64,000 nucleotides of DNA from Pelobates cultripes (Eukaryota > Chordata > Amphibia > Anura > Pelobatidae): assembly GCA_933207985.1 (NCBI GenBank), contig OW240921.1, forward strand, positions 16,882,985 to 16,946,984, in the 5' to 3' direction. This document shows, piece by piece, positions 11,908-23,789 of the stretch (within the stretch, counting starts at the first letter, position 1; every line of letters begins with the position of its first letter). A program made the translations under genes and the position numbers. The notes under the pieces were generated by a model. It saw only the letters and a list, made by a program, of their open reading frames with translations, had not been told where the DNA came from and ran no database searches.

Positions 11908-12636
11908 ATGTCATGGAATGTAACTTCATCTTCTTCTATCAACACAACTACGAATACAGGAACCCTCTCTCTAGTTATTACAACTTCCAATATCTTCATC
12001 TCTCCAGTTATTACAACTTCCAATGTCTTCCTTGCTCTTATCCTGTTTATTGTATTTCTGTTTGGACTGATCGTGAACAGTCTTTACCTTTGGGTTCTAG
12101 GGTTTGGGATTAACAAAACTGTTAACTCTACTTTGGTTTTCCATTTTATTCTGGCTAACCTAGTATTCACCCTCATCTTACCATTTATAGCAGTTTATAT
12201 GCTCACAAATCCTCACTGGGTACTGGGACTTGTCATGTGTAAGCTTCTGAACTCTTTAATAAAATTGATAAAAGGAATGGAGCATTTTAGTTATGAAGAA
12301 AGGTTAAAAAAATTAAATCTGTTTAGTTTGGAAAAACGGTGCCTGAGAGGGGATATGATAACTTTATACAAATATATTCGGGGCCAGTACAAACCTTTAT
12401 CTGGAAATTTATTCATAAACAGGGCTATACATAGGACACGAGGTCACACATTTAGGCTGGAAGAAAGGAGATTTCATCTAAGGCAAAGAAAAGGTTTTTT
12501 TACAGTAAGAGCAATACGGATATGGAATTCTCTGCCTGAAGAGGTGGTTTTGTCAGAGTCACTACAGATGTTTAAACTGCAATTGGATAAATACTTACAA
12601 AAAAACAAACTATACAGGGATATAATTTCTAATTAG
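11908..12636 (+). pseudogene. Receptor 2: GPR33-like N-terminal part fused to a LINE-derived tail
   Basis: A 242-codon open frame. Residues 1-117 match receptor 1 through TM1, TM2 and the start of TM3 (C111 is the TM3 cysteine). At 12261 the receptor exon gives way to CR1-like LINE sequence, which stays open for about 125 more residues ending WNSLPEEVV...LDKYLQ. TM3-TM7, including DRY, CWLP and TPIFY, are gone, so receptor function is lost. The extracellular N-terminus carries a 33-bp tandem duplication (11968-12000 and 12001-12033), adding 11 residues relative to receptor 1. Splice signals upstream are intact, so a chimeric transcript is possible. I favour pseudogene over new gene. Confidence 0.75.
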
Positions 12637-12737
12637 TGGGGTAATAGCTGCTTGATCCAAGGAGACATCTGACTGCTATTTTGGGGTCAAGAAGGAATTT
12701 TTTCCTAGATTGTGGCAAAATTGGAAGGGTGAAACAA
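12261..12737 (+). mobile_element. CR1-like LINE fragment inserted in receptor 2
   Basis: Near-identical in many stretches to 27602-28100, including the conserved LRGDMITLYKYI and WNSLPEEVV coding segments. It is truncated at both ends relative to that copy: it starts at the aaaattgataaaag word and stops before the usual 3' terminus. Confidence 0.8.
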
Positions 12738-12975
12738 ACACTTGAAGGTGAGAGACCAAAACAACTTCATTGGAGTGGAATAGACAATAGTAGTAGGCAA
12801 TTGAAAACCTATAAATCTAGGAACATGACAATGCTGGGGGAGACAGGGACTCAGAGTTGGGGGAGAAAGGCACACAGAGCTGGGGGAGACAGAAACAAGG
12901 AACTGAGGGAGACAGGCACACCAAGCTGGGGGAGACAGACAGAGATCTAGGGGAGAGTTGGGGGACACAGACTAA
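12738..12975. repeat. Minisatellite related to 7735-7965
   Basis: Units around gctgggggagacag follow a 100-bp flank homologous to 7636-7735. Its position just after receptor 2 parallels the array downstream of receptor 1. Confidence 0.75.
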
Positions 12976-13449
12976 GTTAGCTGGGCTTGTGGATATTGTA
13001 AGTTACCTTATAAAGGCACAGAAAGGTAGGTGTCACAAAGCAGGGGAACAGAGAGTAACAGAGTTAGTGGACCCAAAGTCAGGGCACATAGAGACACAAA
13101 ACTAGTTGACATAGAAGAAGAAAATTGTAATTACACATTTTGCCACATTACACAAAAAGATCCCACATTCACACAGTTGACACTCACAAAAATACTACAT
13201 TGTATTTACATATATATTTTTATATCTCAATAGTACATCATGACAATTCTAAATGCATTTTTACTGTAACTATATATGCAATTACAAACACTCACACTCT
13301 TACTACTACACACAATTACAAATGAGCATTCCATCTGCTACACTCATATACAAATACACAAATGGCTTTCTTCATTAAAAAAGAGAAATTTAAATTTGAA
13401 GCCAAAAGAGTATAGTTAGAAAAATAGTTGCCTTTCTTCAATCTCTGAT
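12976..13449. other. No gene seen
   Basis: Low-complexity ACA-rich sequence with nothing supportable. Confidence 0.5.
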
Positions 13450-14428
13450 TGGATGTCCTCCCACTTTCTGAAACTCAATCACTCTAAAACCGAGCTTCTT
13501 ATCACCCCCCCCCCCCTCATAATTCTGATCCTCCTCCTTCGCGTTCCCTGCAAGCTGATGGTACCTGCCTCACCCCATCCTTTCAAGCTCGTTGTTTTGG
13601 TGTTATCTTTGATCCTGGCCTCACCTTTGCGCCTCATATCCGGAATATTGCTAAAACCGGTCAATTCCACCTTAAAAACATCGCCTGCATCCGTCCCTTT
13701 CACATGCAAGATGCTGCCAATGAGCTTGTTCATGCTCTGGTAATCTCCTGCATGGACTACTGTAATTCTCTCCTAGTTGGTCCAGAAGCCGAACTGGCCC
13801 GCTACAACCAGTAATTAATGCTGCCGCTTCCTGTATCCTATAGGTGTCAATTCAAAATACTAACCCTGACCTATAAAACGCTAACCAACTCTAGACCCTC
13901 TTATATTTCTTCACTGATGCATAGATATGCCCCATCTAGGTTTCTCCGCTCTGCCGGTGACCTTCTCCTGTCTGCAGCTCGCACCCTTATTGCTAACTCA
14001 TGCTTACAGGACTTCTCGCGGGAGTCTCCATTCCTTTGAAACAGCCTACCTACCCCCATCAGACTCGTCAATGTTTTAAAATGTCCCTCAAAAGACATCT
14101 GTTCACAAAATGCTTATGGACCCCCAGAGTAGCTTATCTATACCTATCTATATCTGTCTCTTGCTCTCCTAAAGAGCCACACTCCACTCTCATCTCCAGT
14201 CATACTACTTTTCCACCTTGTTGGTGGCTGTCACTCTTACTGCCCTGTACTTTATTTGTACCCCACCTCCTCTAGAATGTAAGCTTGTTTGAGCAGGGCC
14301 CTCATCTACCTATTGTTCCTGTGTCACTGTGTAATTGTCTCATTTATTGTAAATAAATAATATTCATAATATTGTAAAGCGCTGCAGAATTAGTTGGAGC
14401 TAGATAAATACCAATAATAATAATAATA
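13450..14428 (+). mobile_element. L2-like LINE, 3' end (broken reverse transcriptase)
   Basis: Frame fragments read LKLNHSKTELLI, then GVIFDPGLTFAPHIRNI and MDYCNSLLVG, in the order typical of the C-terminal part of L2/CR1-clade reverse transcriptase. A poly-C run at 13504-13516 is one of several frameshifts. The 3' end has the tgtaaagcgctgcagaat word and an (ata)n tail, as L2-clade LINEs often do. A second 3' end lies at 58174-58498. Non-functional. Confidence 0.75.
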
Positions 14429-14635
14429 AAAGTTACCTGCGGTACTATCCCAAATCCTGTGCACATTTAAATAATATGTAATTTTATTACCACTGAAAGA
14501 GCCATTAAAGTGTAAGCTCATCAGGCCCATAAAGGCAAAAAGTAGTAGAGTCTGAGTATTATTTCAATTTAATTATTTTAGTCAAGATTATAAAATCTAA
14601 TTTTCTTTCTAAATTATTCCACTTTTGTTTTATTA

Positions 14636-14985
14636 AATATATATATATTTCACATTAAAGGAGGCTAATATAAATAAAAGAAGAAAAACTACCACAACAA
14701 GAGGACATAATCTTAAATTAGAGGGGCAAAGGTTTAAAAATAATATCCAGAAGTATTACTTTACTAAGAGGGTAGTGGATGCATGGAATAGCCTCCCAGC
14801 TGAAGTGGTAGAGGGTAACACCATGAAGGAGTTTAATCATTTGTGGGATATGCATAAGGCTATCCTAGCTATAAGATAAGGCCAGGGACCTAATGAGAGT
14901 ATTTAGAAAATTGGACAGACTAGATAGGCCGAATGGTTCTTATCTGCCGTCACGTTCAAGTGTGTGTGTGTGTGTGTGTGTGTGT
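14636..14985 (+). mobile_element. CR1-like LINE 3' fragment with (TG)n
   Basis: Translates in part to a WNSLPAEVVEG-like segment, related to the LINE tails at 12261 and 27236 and close to 51827-52098. It ends in the ggccgaatggttcttatctg word, followed by (TG)n at 14959-14985. Confidence 0.7.
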
Positions 14986-15114
14986 ATTTTTTCCTTTACA
15001 TAACATGTGGTTATTGGTAAGTGGGATGTCCTTTTTGTTTTTTGTGTAAATTGTTTTCCCTAAAGATTCTTTGGGGTTCCTATGTCCATCTTTAGCATTG
15101 CGTAGGAATAGTGG

Positions 15115-15722
15115 TTGTGTTAAGGTTAATGTAAGGAGAAGGACTAAGATCGGTGTTTGATATACTGTTAAAGAGACACAGGATTAGGATCAGGGATATT
15201 AATTATTTGGGATGAGCAATGCCACAGCCATGGTTATTGTTAGTCTAGCATTTGTGGATTTAGGGTAGAGTTAGGACTGGGTTAATGTTGGAGTAGGGTG
15301 AGGATTAGGACTAAGGTAGGAATAGGGTTCACTTGTTGTGAGTGAAGGCACATTTGTGGTTAGTTTAGTGTTAGGGGATTTAGGGTAAGTGTTAGGGTGG
15401 GTTAAGGTTGGAGCAGGTTAAGGATTCTGGGTAGAGTTTACTTCTAAAAGACAGTGGCACAGTTGGGAATGGGGTTAAATAGTTTTAGAGGATTTAGAGT
15501 TAGTTAGGTTCGAATAGTGTTAGGATTGGATGTAGAGTTAGAGTTTATTTGTGAAGCGATTTGGTTATTTTAATGTTAGACGATTTACGGGCAGGGGAAA
15601 TGGTGGGTTAAAGTTGCAGTAGTGTTAGGATAAGGGATTCAGTTAGAATTTATTTCTGATTATTGGTTGCTTTAGGTTAGTTTATGATGAGGCTAATAAT
15701 TGGGGGATGTCATAGTGAGTGT
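15115..15722 (+). repeat. G-rich diverged minisatellite with telomere-like words
   Basis: About five degenerate units of roughly 110-125 bp containing ttagggt, gtgttagg and gggttaaggttgg on the plus strand. Similar words occur upstream of receptors 1 and 2 (about 1250 and 10800). Confidence 0.5.
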
Positions 15723-15732
15723 AGTTTAGGAT

Positions 15733-16149
15733 TTAAAGGATCACTATAGGGCCAGGAAGACAAACTCATTTTTCTGGCACTCTAGTGCCCTGAGGGTGCC
15801 CCCACCCTCAGGTGAGGGTGCCCCTTCCCGTGGCGCTGAAGGGGGAGGAAGGGGTTAATCCCTTACCTTTTTTTCAGTGCTGGGACTCTCCTCCCTCTTC
15901 TGACGTCCCTGGCTGAATGTGCATGGACGCTGGCGTCTTCTCACTGTGAAAATCACAGTGAGAACGCGGAAGCGCCTCTAGCGGCTGTCAATGAGACAGC
16001 CTCTAGAGGCTGGATTAACCCATAGGTAAACATAGCAGTTTCTCTGAAACTGCTATGTTTACAGCAAAAAGGGTTAAACTTAGCTGGACCTGGCACCCAG
16101 ACCGCTTCATTAAGTTGAAGTGGTCTGGGTGCCTATAGTGGTCCTTTAA
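15733..16149. mobile_element. Complete TTAA MITE, 417 bp
   Basis: Flanked by TTAA at 15733-15736 and 16146-16149. Inverted termini read aaaggatcactatagg and cctatagtggtccttt. An internal inverted repeat surrounds gcagtttctctgaaactgc. Confidence 0.85.
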
Positions 16150-16768
16150 GGACTTAAGAGGATAACTGTCATCAAGATGCTCTATACTATGACTACCATG
16201 CATTGCCTAGTTAAGATTGATGGATTTTTACGTTTACATTGTCATACAGTACTGTCATGTAAGCATAAAGCCATAAAACCTTTCAGGACCATAATCCCAT
16301 CGTAATGATCTGGGAATACTGCCTAGGGGTACCGGTGTTATTATAGCACCAGGAACGGCTGAAGCATGGCCACAGCAGGCATCCAGCAGACAGAATAGCA
16401 ATCAAAGCAAAGGATCAAAATAATGGCAAACAATAAGGATATATGCTTAGTGAGTTTCACTGCAGCTCAGGCTAATTACTCAGAATTTGCTTCTGTTCCT
16501 TTTTACGGTAAAAATATTAGTCAAATGTCAAAACTAAACCCATTTTATGGTAGTGTGATGATTCAGAGTGATATAGATTATTTTATTCAGGAAGTGATAT
16601 AGATTATTTTATTAATACTGTGATTTAAGAAAACCAATAGAGTCTGTAATATAAAAGATAACGTGTGTTTTAAACTATTCTAAAATATAGTTTGCTACCA
16701 AGATATAAAACAAAATATATACTTTTACTAAAACATCATTTAGTATCAGATAGTGCAGGGTGGTAAAC
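16150..16768. other. No gene seen
   Basis: Intergenic AT-rich DNA without recognised features. Confidence 0.5.
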
Positions 16769-17691
16769 TCATTTGTTCTGGAGGTAAACCAAAGAAAACT
16801 GAATACGTGGGTTAAAAAAAACTAAATACAAATATACAGACAGCAATCCACACAGAGTGACTAGATACTGGTGACCAAAATAAATATAAAAAATAGTGGA
16901 TGCGCACAAAAACGCAATCACAAACATATAAATATTTTAATTAAATCCAAATCTGTACAAATAGCACTATATGTTTTTTTTATGTGTGGTGTACATGTTA
17001 AATTAAAAAGGCAGATAATTAAGACATTCGGTCAATAATTTAAAGAGAAAGAGCCCAAAAGTGTAAACAGTCTACACGGCTTCCATCTTGGTCTTTCTAT
17101 GTTTGCTGGCTGTGTATCCCCTGACATAAAGATTTGCGGATGTGGTTGGAAGGACAGAATCTACCTATACTCGGAGATGCTCTGCTCTCATACTGATTTG
17201 TATTTCCTGCCTGCTTTACGCTTACACTGGCCTTGTGATGTGTCACTTGAGGATAAAGCTGAATCTATATAGGCGGTGAGGAGCTTTAGTGGTACCGTAG
17301 TCATTTTGTTTTGTTTTTTTTTATATATTTTTCGGACTGTGGAATATTCTTCTAGATTTATTATTATATATTTGGGGGATTTTTAGTACTGCCGGAGAGA
17401 AATTTATTATTTAGGTGATATGAGCCCATTTGTGTTTTAGAGCAGTTTGTTGTCTTTTATCATTTTGATACTAAGATTTTATTATTTGCTAGTGTTTGAC
17501 TATTATTACTATTATATTACTATATCACAGTAGTGTATTAATGGTTCTTATTTAGTCCTATTTAGTGCTATTTGTTTTTTATGTGTACAGATTTGCATTT
17601 AATTAAAGATATGTATACATTCTTGATTGCTTTTTTGTGCACATCCACTATTTTTTATATTTATTTATTTTATATTCATTTGTTCTGGAGG
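16769..17691. mobile_element. Inserted element with 16-bp target duplication and inverted ends
   Basis: tcatttgttctggagg occurs at 16769-16784 and again at 17676-17691. Just inside, sequences around 16875-16975 and 17560-17675 are inverted copies (shared words include aaaatagtggatg and tttaattaaat). Long target duplications plus inverted terminal copies are what Penelope-like insertions show here (see 59637-61512), but no coding remnant is seen, so assignment is tentative. It interrupts the LTR remnant that follows. Confidence 0.55.
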
Positions 17692-18760
17692 ACCAAACTG
17701 TCCCTTGAAATGGGTATGGAGGGCCAAATGCCGAAAGCTATATGATAGCTGGGACAAACGGTGCTTTCCACAGACGTTTGCCATGGACTCCTGGAGGAGT
17801 GTGGAAGCTGGTCTCCTGCCCACCAACTATGGGCCAGGTCAGTGACTGTAAAGACCCATATTTTATTCCCCCTGGTTTGGCACTTTCTATTCGTGAACAT
17901 ACAACCGAACGCAAGCTCCCTGGTGGCTGTTCGCATGGACCAAAACCGTGAATAGACTTCGGGGGGACTATTTTCGTTATGAAGACTTCGCGGTTCCCGG
18001 TCGGTTCCCAGCGGCACTTAGCCATGATTCTATGGAACTGTTTTGGGCATGGGACCATGCGTGCGGTCGGTCACATTATGACTTCCTGGGAATTCCTTAT
18101 CCCCTGAACCGATCTGGGTGATTTTTGGATATGTTGATCACCCAGATCGGGGCTATCAGGGGATGTAACTTTTAGAGGGTTTTATGCATGTTTTACAGTA
18201 CTTTTGGGGTGTTTAGGAAATGTGTGTTTTTTGTACCAGGAGAGAATTGAGTTTAATATAGTGCCTCAATTATCTCCCAGGTACAGGGAAGGGATTATCT
18301 TGTTTTGTATGGGAGTGTCCTGGACCTGAGACCAATGTAATCATGTGTTTGTTTTTACTGTAGTCTACTCTAAGATCCAGTGGGGAATGCCCCTTGCATG
18401 GGGACCTGCATATAAGGTCAGTTGTGGCTGCCAATAAATGCATTCCAGCTTGTACTCCCAGAACTATGTGTCGTCTGGTTACTGGGAGGGGAAAGGGCTA
18501 ATCACTATTCCAGCTTGTTCCAGTGTTGAGGATTCAGCAGGGAAAGTCCATGTAAGGACTAGAACTCCCAGGACTGAGTGTCGTCCAGTGCCTTGTGGTG
18601 TCTAGAGTGAATTCCCCATTCGGCTCCAGGAGGGAGCGGTTCTAGGACCCCAGTCAAGCCACTGTGACTGTGGGCAAAAGTGCTGTGGTTTGTGCCCTGT
18701 CCCAGCTAGGAAGCGGTCCTTGGCAAAGGTACCCAGCAGGGGGACAGGGCGCTCTGTTAC
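17692..18760 (+). repeat. Probable LTR remnant (Gypsy/ERV-like)
   Basis: Begins near the interrupted tgttctggaggaccaaac (first copy at 16774) and probably ends in ctctgttaca near 18760. It has a TATA-like catataagg (about 18407) and AATAAA (about 18435). Length without the insertion would be about 1.08 kb, close to the 1134-bp solo LTR at 47089, which also starts with a gaccaaact-containing word and ends gttaca. No target duplication was found, so the far end is uncertain. Confidence 0.45.
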
Positions 18761-18770
18761 AACAGTATTG

Positions 18771-18906
18771 TGGTCTGTGCCAATATAAGGTGCAGACCAC
18801 TTAAAGGGCACCCTCATGGTCCCCTGGCGCTAATTCATGATACAGAGTGCTGGAACCATGAGAGCAATCTTAAAGTGATCTGCACCCAATATTGGTGCAG
18901 ATCAGG
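18771..18906. repeat. Nested palindrome
   Basis: Hairpins at 18772-18798 and 18876-18904, and the whole 18771-18823 block is an inverted copy of 18854-18906. Probably a MITE-type remnant. Confidence 0.55.
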
Positions 18907-19571
18907 ATGTTCCTCCACTGGAACATGAGGGAAGGTAGGCAGGAGTGTGAGAAAACATGCAATACTCAGACTTAATTTAGTTGAAGTAGTTACCATTCCT
19001 ACATTGTCCATTTAGCGAGTTACTCATTCTATATAGATTAGGAGACTGGGAGTTTTCGGGGTCCTTTATGAGGACCAGATACCAGAAAGTTGGAGTGCAC
19101 TAGCAACTGCACTGGAGTCAGGATCTTCTCTAAGTACTCTGAAAAAATATGCAGACTATCTGTATATACAGGGTATACAAAATTAAAAGTATATCTGAGG
19201 ATCAACTCACATGGACCAGAGCCCTATCACCCCTGGCATCTGGTTTTTCACTTTATGAGGACCACACTTTAACAAAAGGGTTGCTTGTTTTATGGGAATA
19301 ACTTGTTTGCGGTGGTTCAAAAGACAAAGCATATCCTGGGTCTCCTTTTATATTGTAATGGAAAAAGAGGTAGATGGAGTTATGGAGTAACTGGACTGGC
19401 TCTCACAGACTAAGATAGACAATTGTGTCTTTTGGTTAAAATGCTTTAAAACCTATTTTACATTCTGTAAGGTGTACCATTTAAAAAATGACTTTTTTGG
19501 AGCCTGTAAAATGGCAACTGAACTTAGTGAATACTTAACTACTAATTAAAGCATTTCTTCTTTTTTTAAAG
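18907..19571 (+). other. Upstream flank of receptor 3 with splice acceptor
   Basis: No gene seen. A T-rich tract ending in AG at 19570-19571 precedes the receptor 3 ATG by 12 bases, as in the other copies. Confidence 0.5.
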
Positions 19572-19583
19572 CAACATCTTACA

Positions 19584-19974
19584 ATGTTATGGAATACAAC
19601 ATCACCGTTGCTCATCGATACAACCCCATCTACAGAGACAATCTACACATCAATCTCAACTTTAAAAGTTTTAGTTTCTCTACTCCTGGTCATCACATTT
19701 CTGTTTGGACTGGTCATGAACAATCTTTATATTTGGGTGCTTGGGTTTAGGATAAGAAAAACTGTTCACTCTACTTGTTTTTTTCATCTTATTCTGGGCA
19801 ATCTATTAGGAACAATCATCTTTCCATTTCTTGCAATTATGATCGTCACGTATCCTCCCTGGATATTGGGATTTGTTATGTGTAAGCTCATGAACTTATT
19901 AATGTGTGTTGTTATGTTTGAAGATGTTTTCAGTCTCACAGTCATCAGCATTGACTGTTACCTGTTACATGTAT
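19584..19974 (+). pseudogene. Receptor 3: GPR33-like, truncated at the DRY motif
   Basis: The open frame encodes TM1 to the end of TM3, with C100 of TM3. The DRY arginine is Cys (DCY at residues 124-126). About ten bases later receptor homology stops, and at 19975 a TTAA element begins. The sequence on the far side of that element (from 23239) is not receptor sequence, so the gene was truncated before or apart from that insertion. The frame runs on into the element to 20048. TM2 reads LGNLLGTIIFPF, most like receptor 5. Non-functional. Confidence 0.85.
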
Positions 19975-22900
19975 TTAACCCCTTAAGGACGGGTGACGGC
20001 GGTAAAATTAACACCGGATCGCCGCTATTGCGGCGTTTGCGGGGTTAATGGTGCTCCGGTATGCCTCTGCATTAGAGGCATACCGGGAGCACCCGGTCAG
20101 GCTGCCCAGCACATGTGCTCGCTCTGACCGCAAGTCAGAGCAAGCACATGTGCTCTGTATACTTACCTTCCGGCTCCCTGCACTTCCTGGTTCTGTCTGA
20201 AGTGCAGGGAGCTGGAACAGTGCTGATCCTGCCCCCTGCTGTAAAAAAAATAAAGTTAATTTAAAGTCCCACCCCCCTTTACCTATTGTAATAAAAAATT
20301 AACCCCTTCCCTGCCAATTGATCACTGACTACAGTGATCAATTGGCAGGGATTACATTTTACTATGATCTGATTTTTTTTTTAACCCCTGAGGGTTAATT
20401 CTTTTTTTTTTTTTTAACCCTCAGGGGTTACATTTATTTAATTAATTAATTAAAATATTTAAAAATTATAAATTTAGCTAGCTGGGGTGGGTGGAAGTTA
20501 GTGGGGAATTGGGGGATTTGGCGTTAGGCTAACTAGGGGTTAACGTTAAAAAAAGTTTTAAAATAAACTTTAAAAAGTTAAAAATTAAGCTTTAAAATTT
20601 TTTTAGTAACGTTTAAGTAAAAAATAAAAAAACACCTCCTTTACTTAGTCCAAATAAAAATTAACCGCTTCCCTGCCAGTCGATCACTGCCTACAGCGAT
20701 CAAATACAGATCACAGTATTATACTGTGATCTAATTTTTTTTAACCCCTGAGGATTAACTTTTATTTATTTTTTAACCCTCAGGGGTTCAATTTATTTAT
20801 TTCATTAATTTAAATATTTTATAACTATATATTTTGCTAGCTGGGGTGGGTGGGAGTTATGGGAAAATGGTGAATTTACTGTTAGTGCTGCTTTCTGCTA
20901 GTAAGGGGTTAACGGTAAAAAAAAGCTTAGAAAAATGTTACATCTGTAAAAAAGTTTTAAAAAAGTTTAGGAAAGTTTAAAAAAAATTAATAAGCAAAAC
21001 AAAAGTTTAAAAACTAGTTTTTAAAAGTAAAAAAGTTAAAAAAAGTTAAAAAAATAAATTTTAATAACGCTCATTACCACTACACCTGGAACAAACTAGA
21101 GAAAAAATTATCCCACGCCAAGGTTCAAAATATGCCTTTTGAATTACCCCAGGGTGTATTCTTTAATAAATAGTATGTGTTTGTGGGGAAATTTCAATAA
21201 CCAACCGTCTAAACTACTCCAAATTGGAACATGGACACAGCGTAAAACTTCAAAGTTAGAAAAAAACTGAATGGCTGCGTCTCAAATGCGCCCCTTCAAC
21301 ATCCACATATACCTGGCAAAGGTACATACGGGGGTATTGCTGTACTCAGACCGACATAGCTGAGCAACATATGAAGTATTATACAGTCATAGCACACATA
21401 AGGTTTGCAAAATATGCTGCGCAAACTCACTTTGTATATCAAAAAGGGCGAAAAAATGCTTATTACCACTACACTTGGTACAAGCTAGAGGAAAAATGAT
21501 CCCACGTTAAGGTTCAAAATATGCCTTTTGAAATACCCTGGGATGTCTTCTTTAAGAAATGGTATGGCTTTATGGGGTATTTGGATTATATAGCCTGGTA
21601 AAATACTCTAAAATGGGACATAGGCACAGCGTAAAAATTAAAAGTTTGAAAAAAAGTGGAATGGCTGTGTCCCAAATGTGCCCCTCCGATGTCCACACAT
21701 ACCTCGCAAAGGTACATATGGGGGTATTGCTGTACTCAGCCGACATAGCTGAGCAACATATGAAGTATTATACAGTCGTAGCACACATAAGGTTTGCAAA
21801 ATATACTGTGCAAACTCACTTTGTATGTCAAAAAGGCAGAAAAAACGCTTATTACCAGTACAAGCTAGCGGAAAAATGATCCCAGGCTAAGGTTCAAAAT
21901 ATACCTTTTGAAACACCCTGGGGTGTCTACTTTAAGAAATGGTAGGCCTTTGTGGGGTAGTTTAAATTTAAAACCTGCGGAGATGCTTGGAAATTGCACA
22001 TAGGCCCAGCGTCAAAATTCAAAGTTCGGTAAAAACGGATATGGCTTGGTCTCCTATATGGCACTGTAGCTTCATGAAATAGTGCCAAAGACATTCATTG
22101 GGGGTGTCTTTTTACTCAGAAGACTTAGCTGAGCATAATTTGGGAGGTTTGAAGTGGCACATATGAAATATACAAAACGCCCAGCAAAAATGCAATCCGT
22201 ATGTAAAAAATGCACAAAATTATTTTTTACCACATACTTTGGCATATATTGGTGAAAAAATGGGGGTATGTTAAGGCACAGTATGCACCTCATGAGATAC
22301 CCTGGAGTGTTTATTTTTACAAATGGTAGGACTTTGTGGGGTTTTTTTGAACAGTCAAACTGTTATAATACCCCAAATGGAAGCTAAGGCTCATTAAATC
22401 CATCTCTCAAAATTCTACTGTGAATACTGAAAAGGACAGGTATCCTGTATGGCACTGTAACTTCACGAAATAGTGCCAAAGACATACAATGGGGGTGTCA
22501 TTTTACTCAGCAGATGTAACTGAACACAAAATAAAACTTTGTACAGGAATAGCACACATCAACTTTACAAAATATACATGAGAATTTCTTTGTTATAAGT
22601 TTGTGTGCCAAAAAACAAAAAAACCCACAATTTTACTCCAATATTTAGCAGAGGTTGGCGGTGAAATGGCTATGTAGAAAGTGTCAAAACAACCTTAGGT
22701 AAATAGCCCATGATGTCTACTTTATATAAATATATACTTTTGTGTGGCGATTTTGTTTTCTTTTATGGCTATTAAGCTTACAAGACAAACATACCAAATT
22801 CTAAGATCGCTCCACATTAAAAGTCTATTTTACTCCTTGTGCTTTGTGACCTGTAACTACCAAAAAAACCTTAAAATCCCAGACACATTATATATTCTGT

Positions 22901-23238
22901 AAATCAGAACAACTAAATTAATTTATTTTTAATTACTTTTCTTAACCTGCACTAATTATGCACACATTATTATTGCAAAAACTGTAAAAAAAACACACAA
23001 AATTTTCATTTTTTTACTTTTTTCTGTATTGTTTTATAATAAATAAGCATTTATATATATGTGTGTTACATCAAATTAAAGCCCTTTCTGTCCTTTAAAA
23101 AACAATGTATAATATGTGTTGGTGCAACAAATTAGTAAAATGCAAATTGCAGTTGAACGCAAACAGCAAAAAATGAAAAAAATGCTGTTGTCATTAAGTG
23201 AAAGACAAGCTTTTGAAGCTCTGTCCTTAAGGGGTTAA
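19975..23238. mobile_element. Large TTAA element, 3.26 kb, non-coding, internally repetitive
   Basis: TTAA at 19975-19978 and 23235-23238. Inverted ends read ttaaccccttaaggacgg and ctgtccttaaggggttaa. An inner block of roughly 370 bp (about 20280-20540) is repeated at about 20660-20900. A unit of about 390 bp with a ttattaccactacac-like start recurs from about 21067, 21456, 21846 and, weakly, 22212. No transposase is seen. The TTAA target suggests piggyBac- or Kolobok-type mobilisation. Confidence 0.8.
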
Positions 23239-23789
23239 ATTTGGATATTTGTCTCACGTGATGGATACATGTGTCAGGTGATTGAGAGAAATCTTGAAAT
23301 GGAATAAGAAGAAATAACATATTTAACTTTAATTTCCTGTTAGAACTTAGAGTCACCAATTCATTCAATTGCCATTAATGAAAAAGGTTTGAGTTTGTGA
23401 AAGCATAACTTAAAAACATATATATTGACGTTACCCTCCAGCTCCCTGTACTATTGGTCAGGTGCCTCTACCCTGGCATTCAGCCCCAATGTGTCCACCA
23501 AACAAACCAGAAACAGAATTCCATACTATTTTCAAGATCTCATGATATACATTTTAGTGTGTTTAATATAGCTGTAGTAGACATCAACTATTTACATCAA
23601 TGCAAGCCTCAAAGGTAGGTCCAGGGATAATTAACTTTGGGTTGTTTTCAGCTCAAAGTCTCAAATTAAGTAAAAAGGTTTTTTTTTATTTTTATAATTC
23701 TTTCTTTGTTTTTACCCCATAGTAATATAAGCAGAATGAATATCAGGTCACTTAGAAAATGTATAAAATGTCTCACACAAAAAGCATGA
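23239..23789. other. No gene seen
   Basis: Intergenic DNA between two repeats. Nothing recognised. Confidence 0.5.

Noticed and set aside
17676..18058. Overlapping open frames of 60-113 codons on both strands
   Set aside because: They lie in LTR-like GC-richer sequence and show no domain or coding pattern.
19584..20048. Receptor 3 read as a complete 154-residue protein
   Set aside because: The last 24 or so residues come from the TTAA element, and the DRY arginine and TM4-TM7 are missing.
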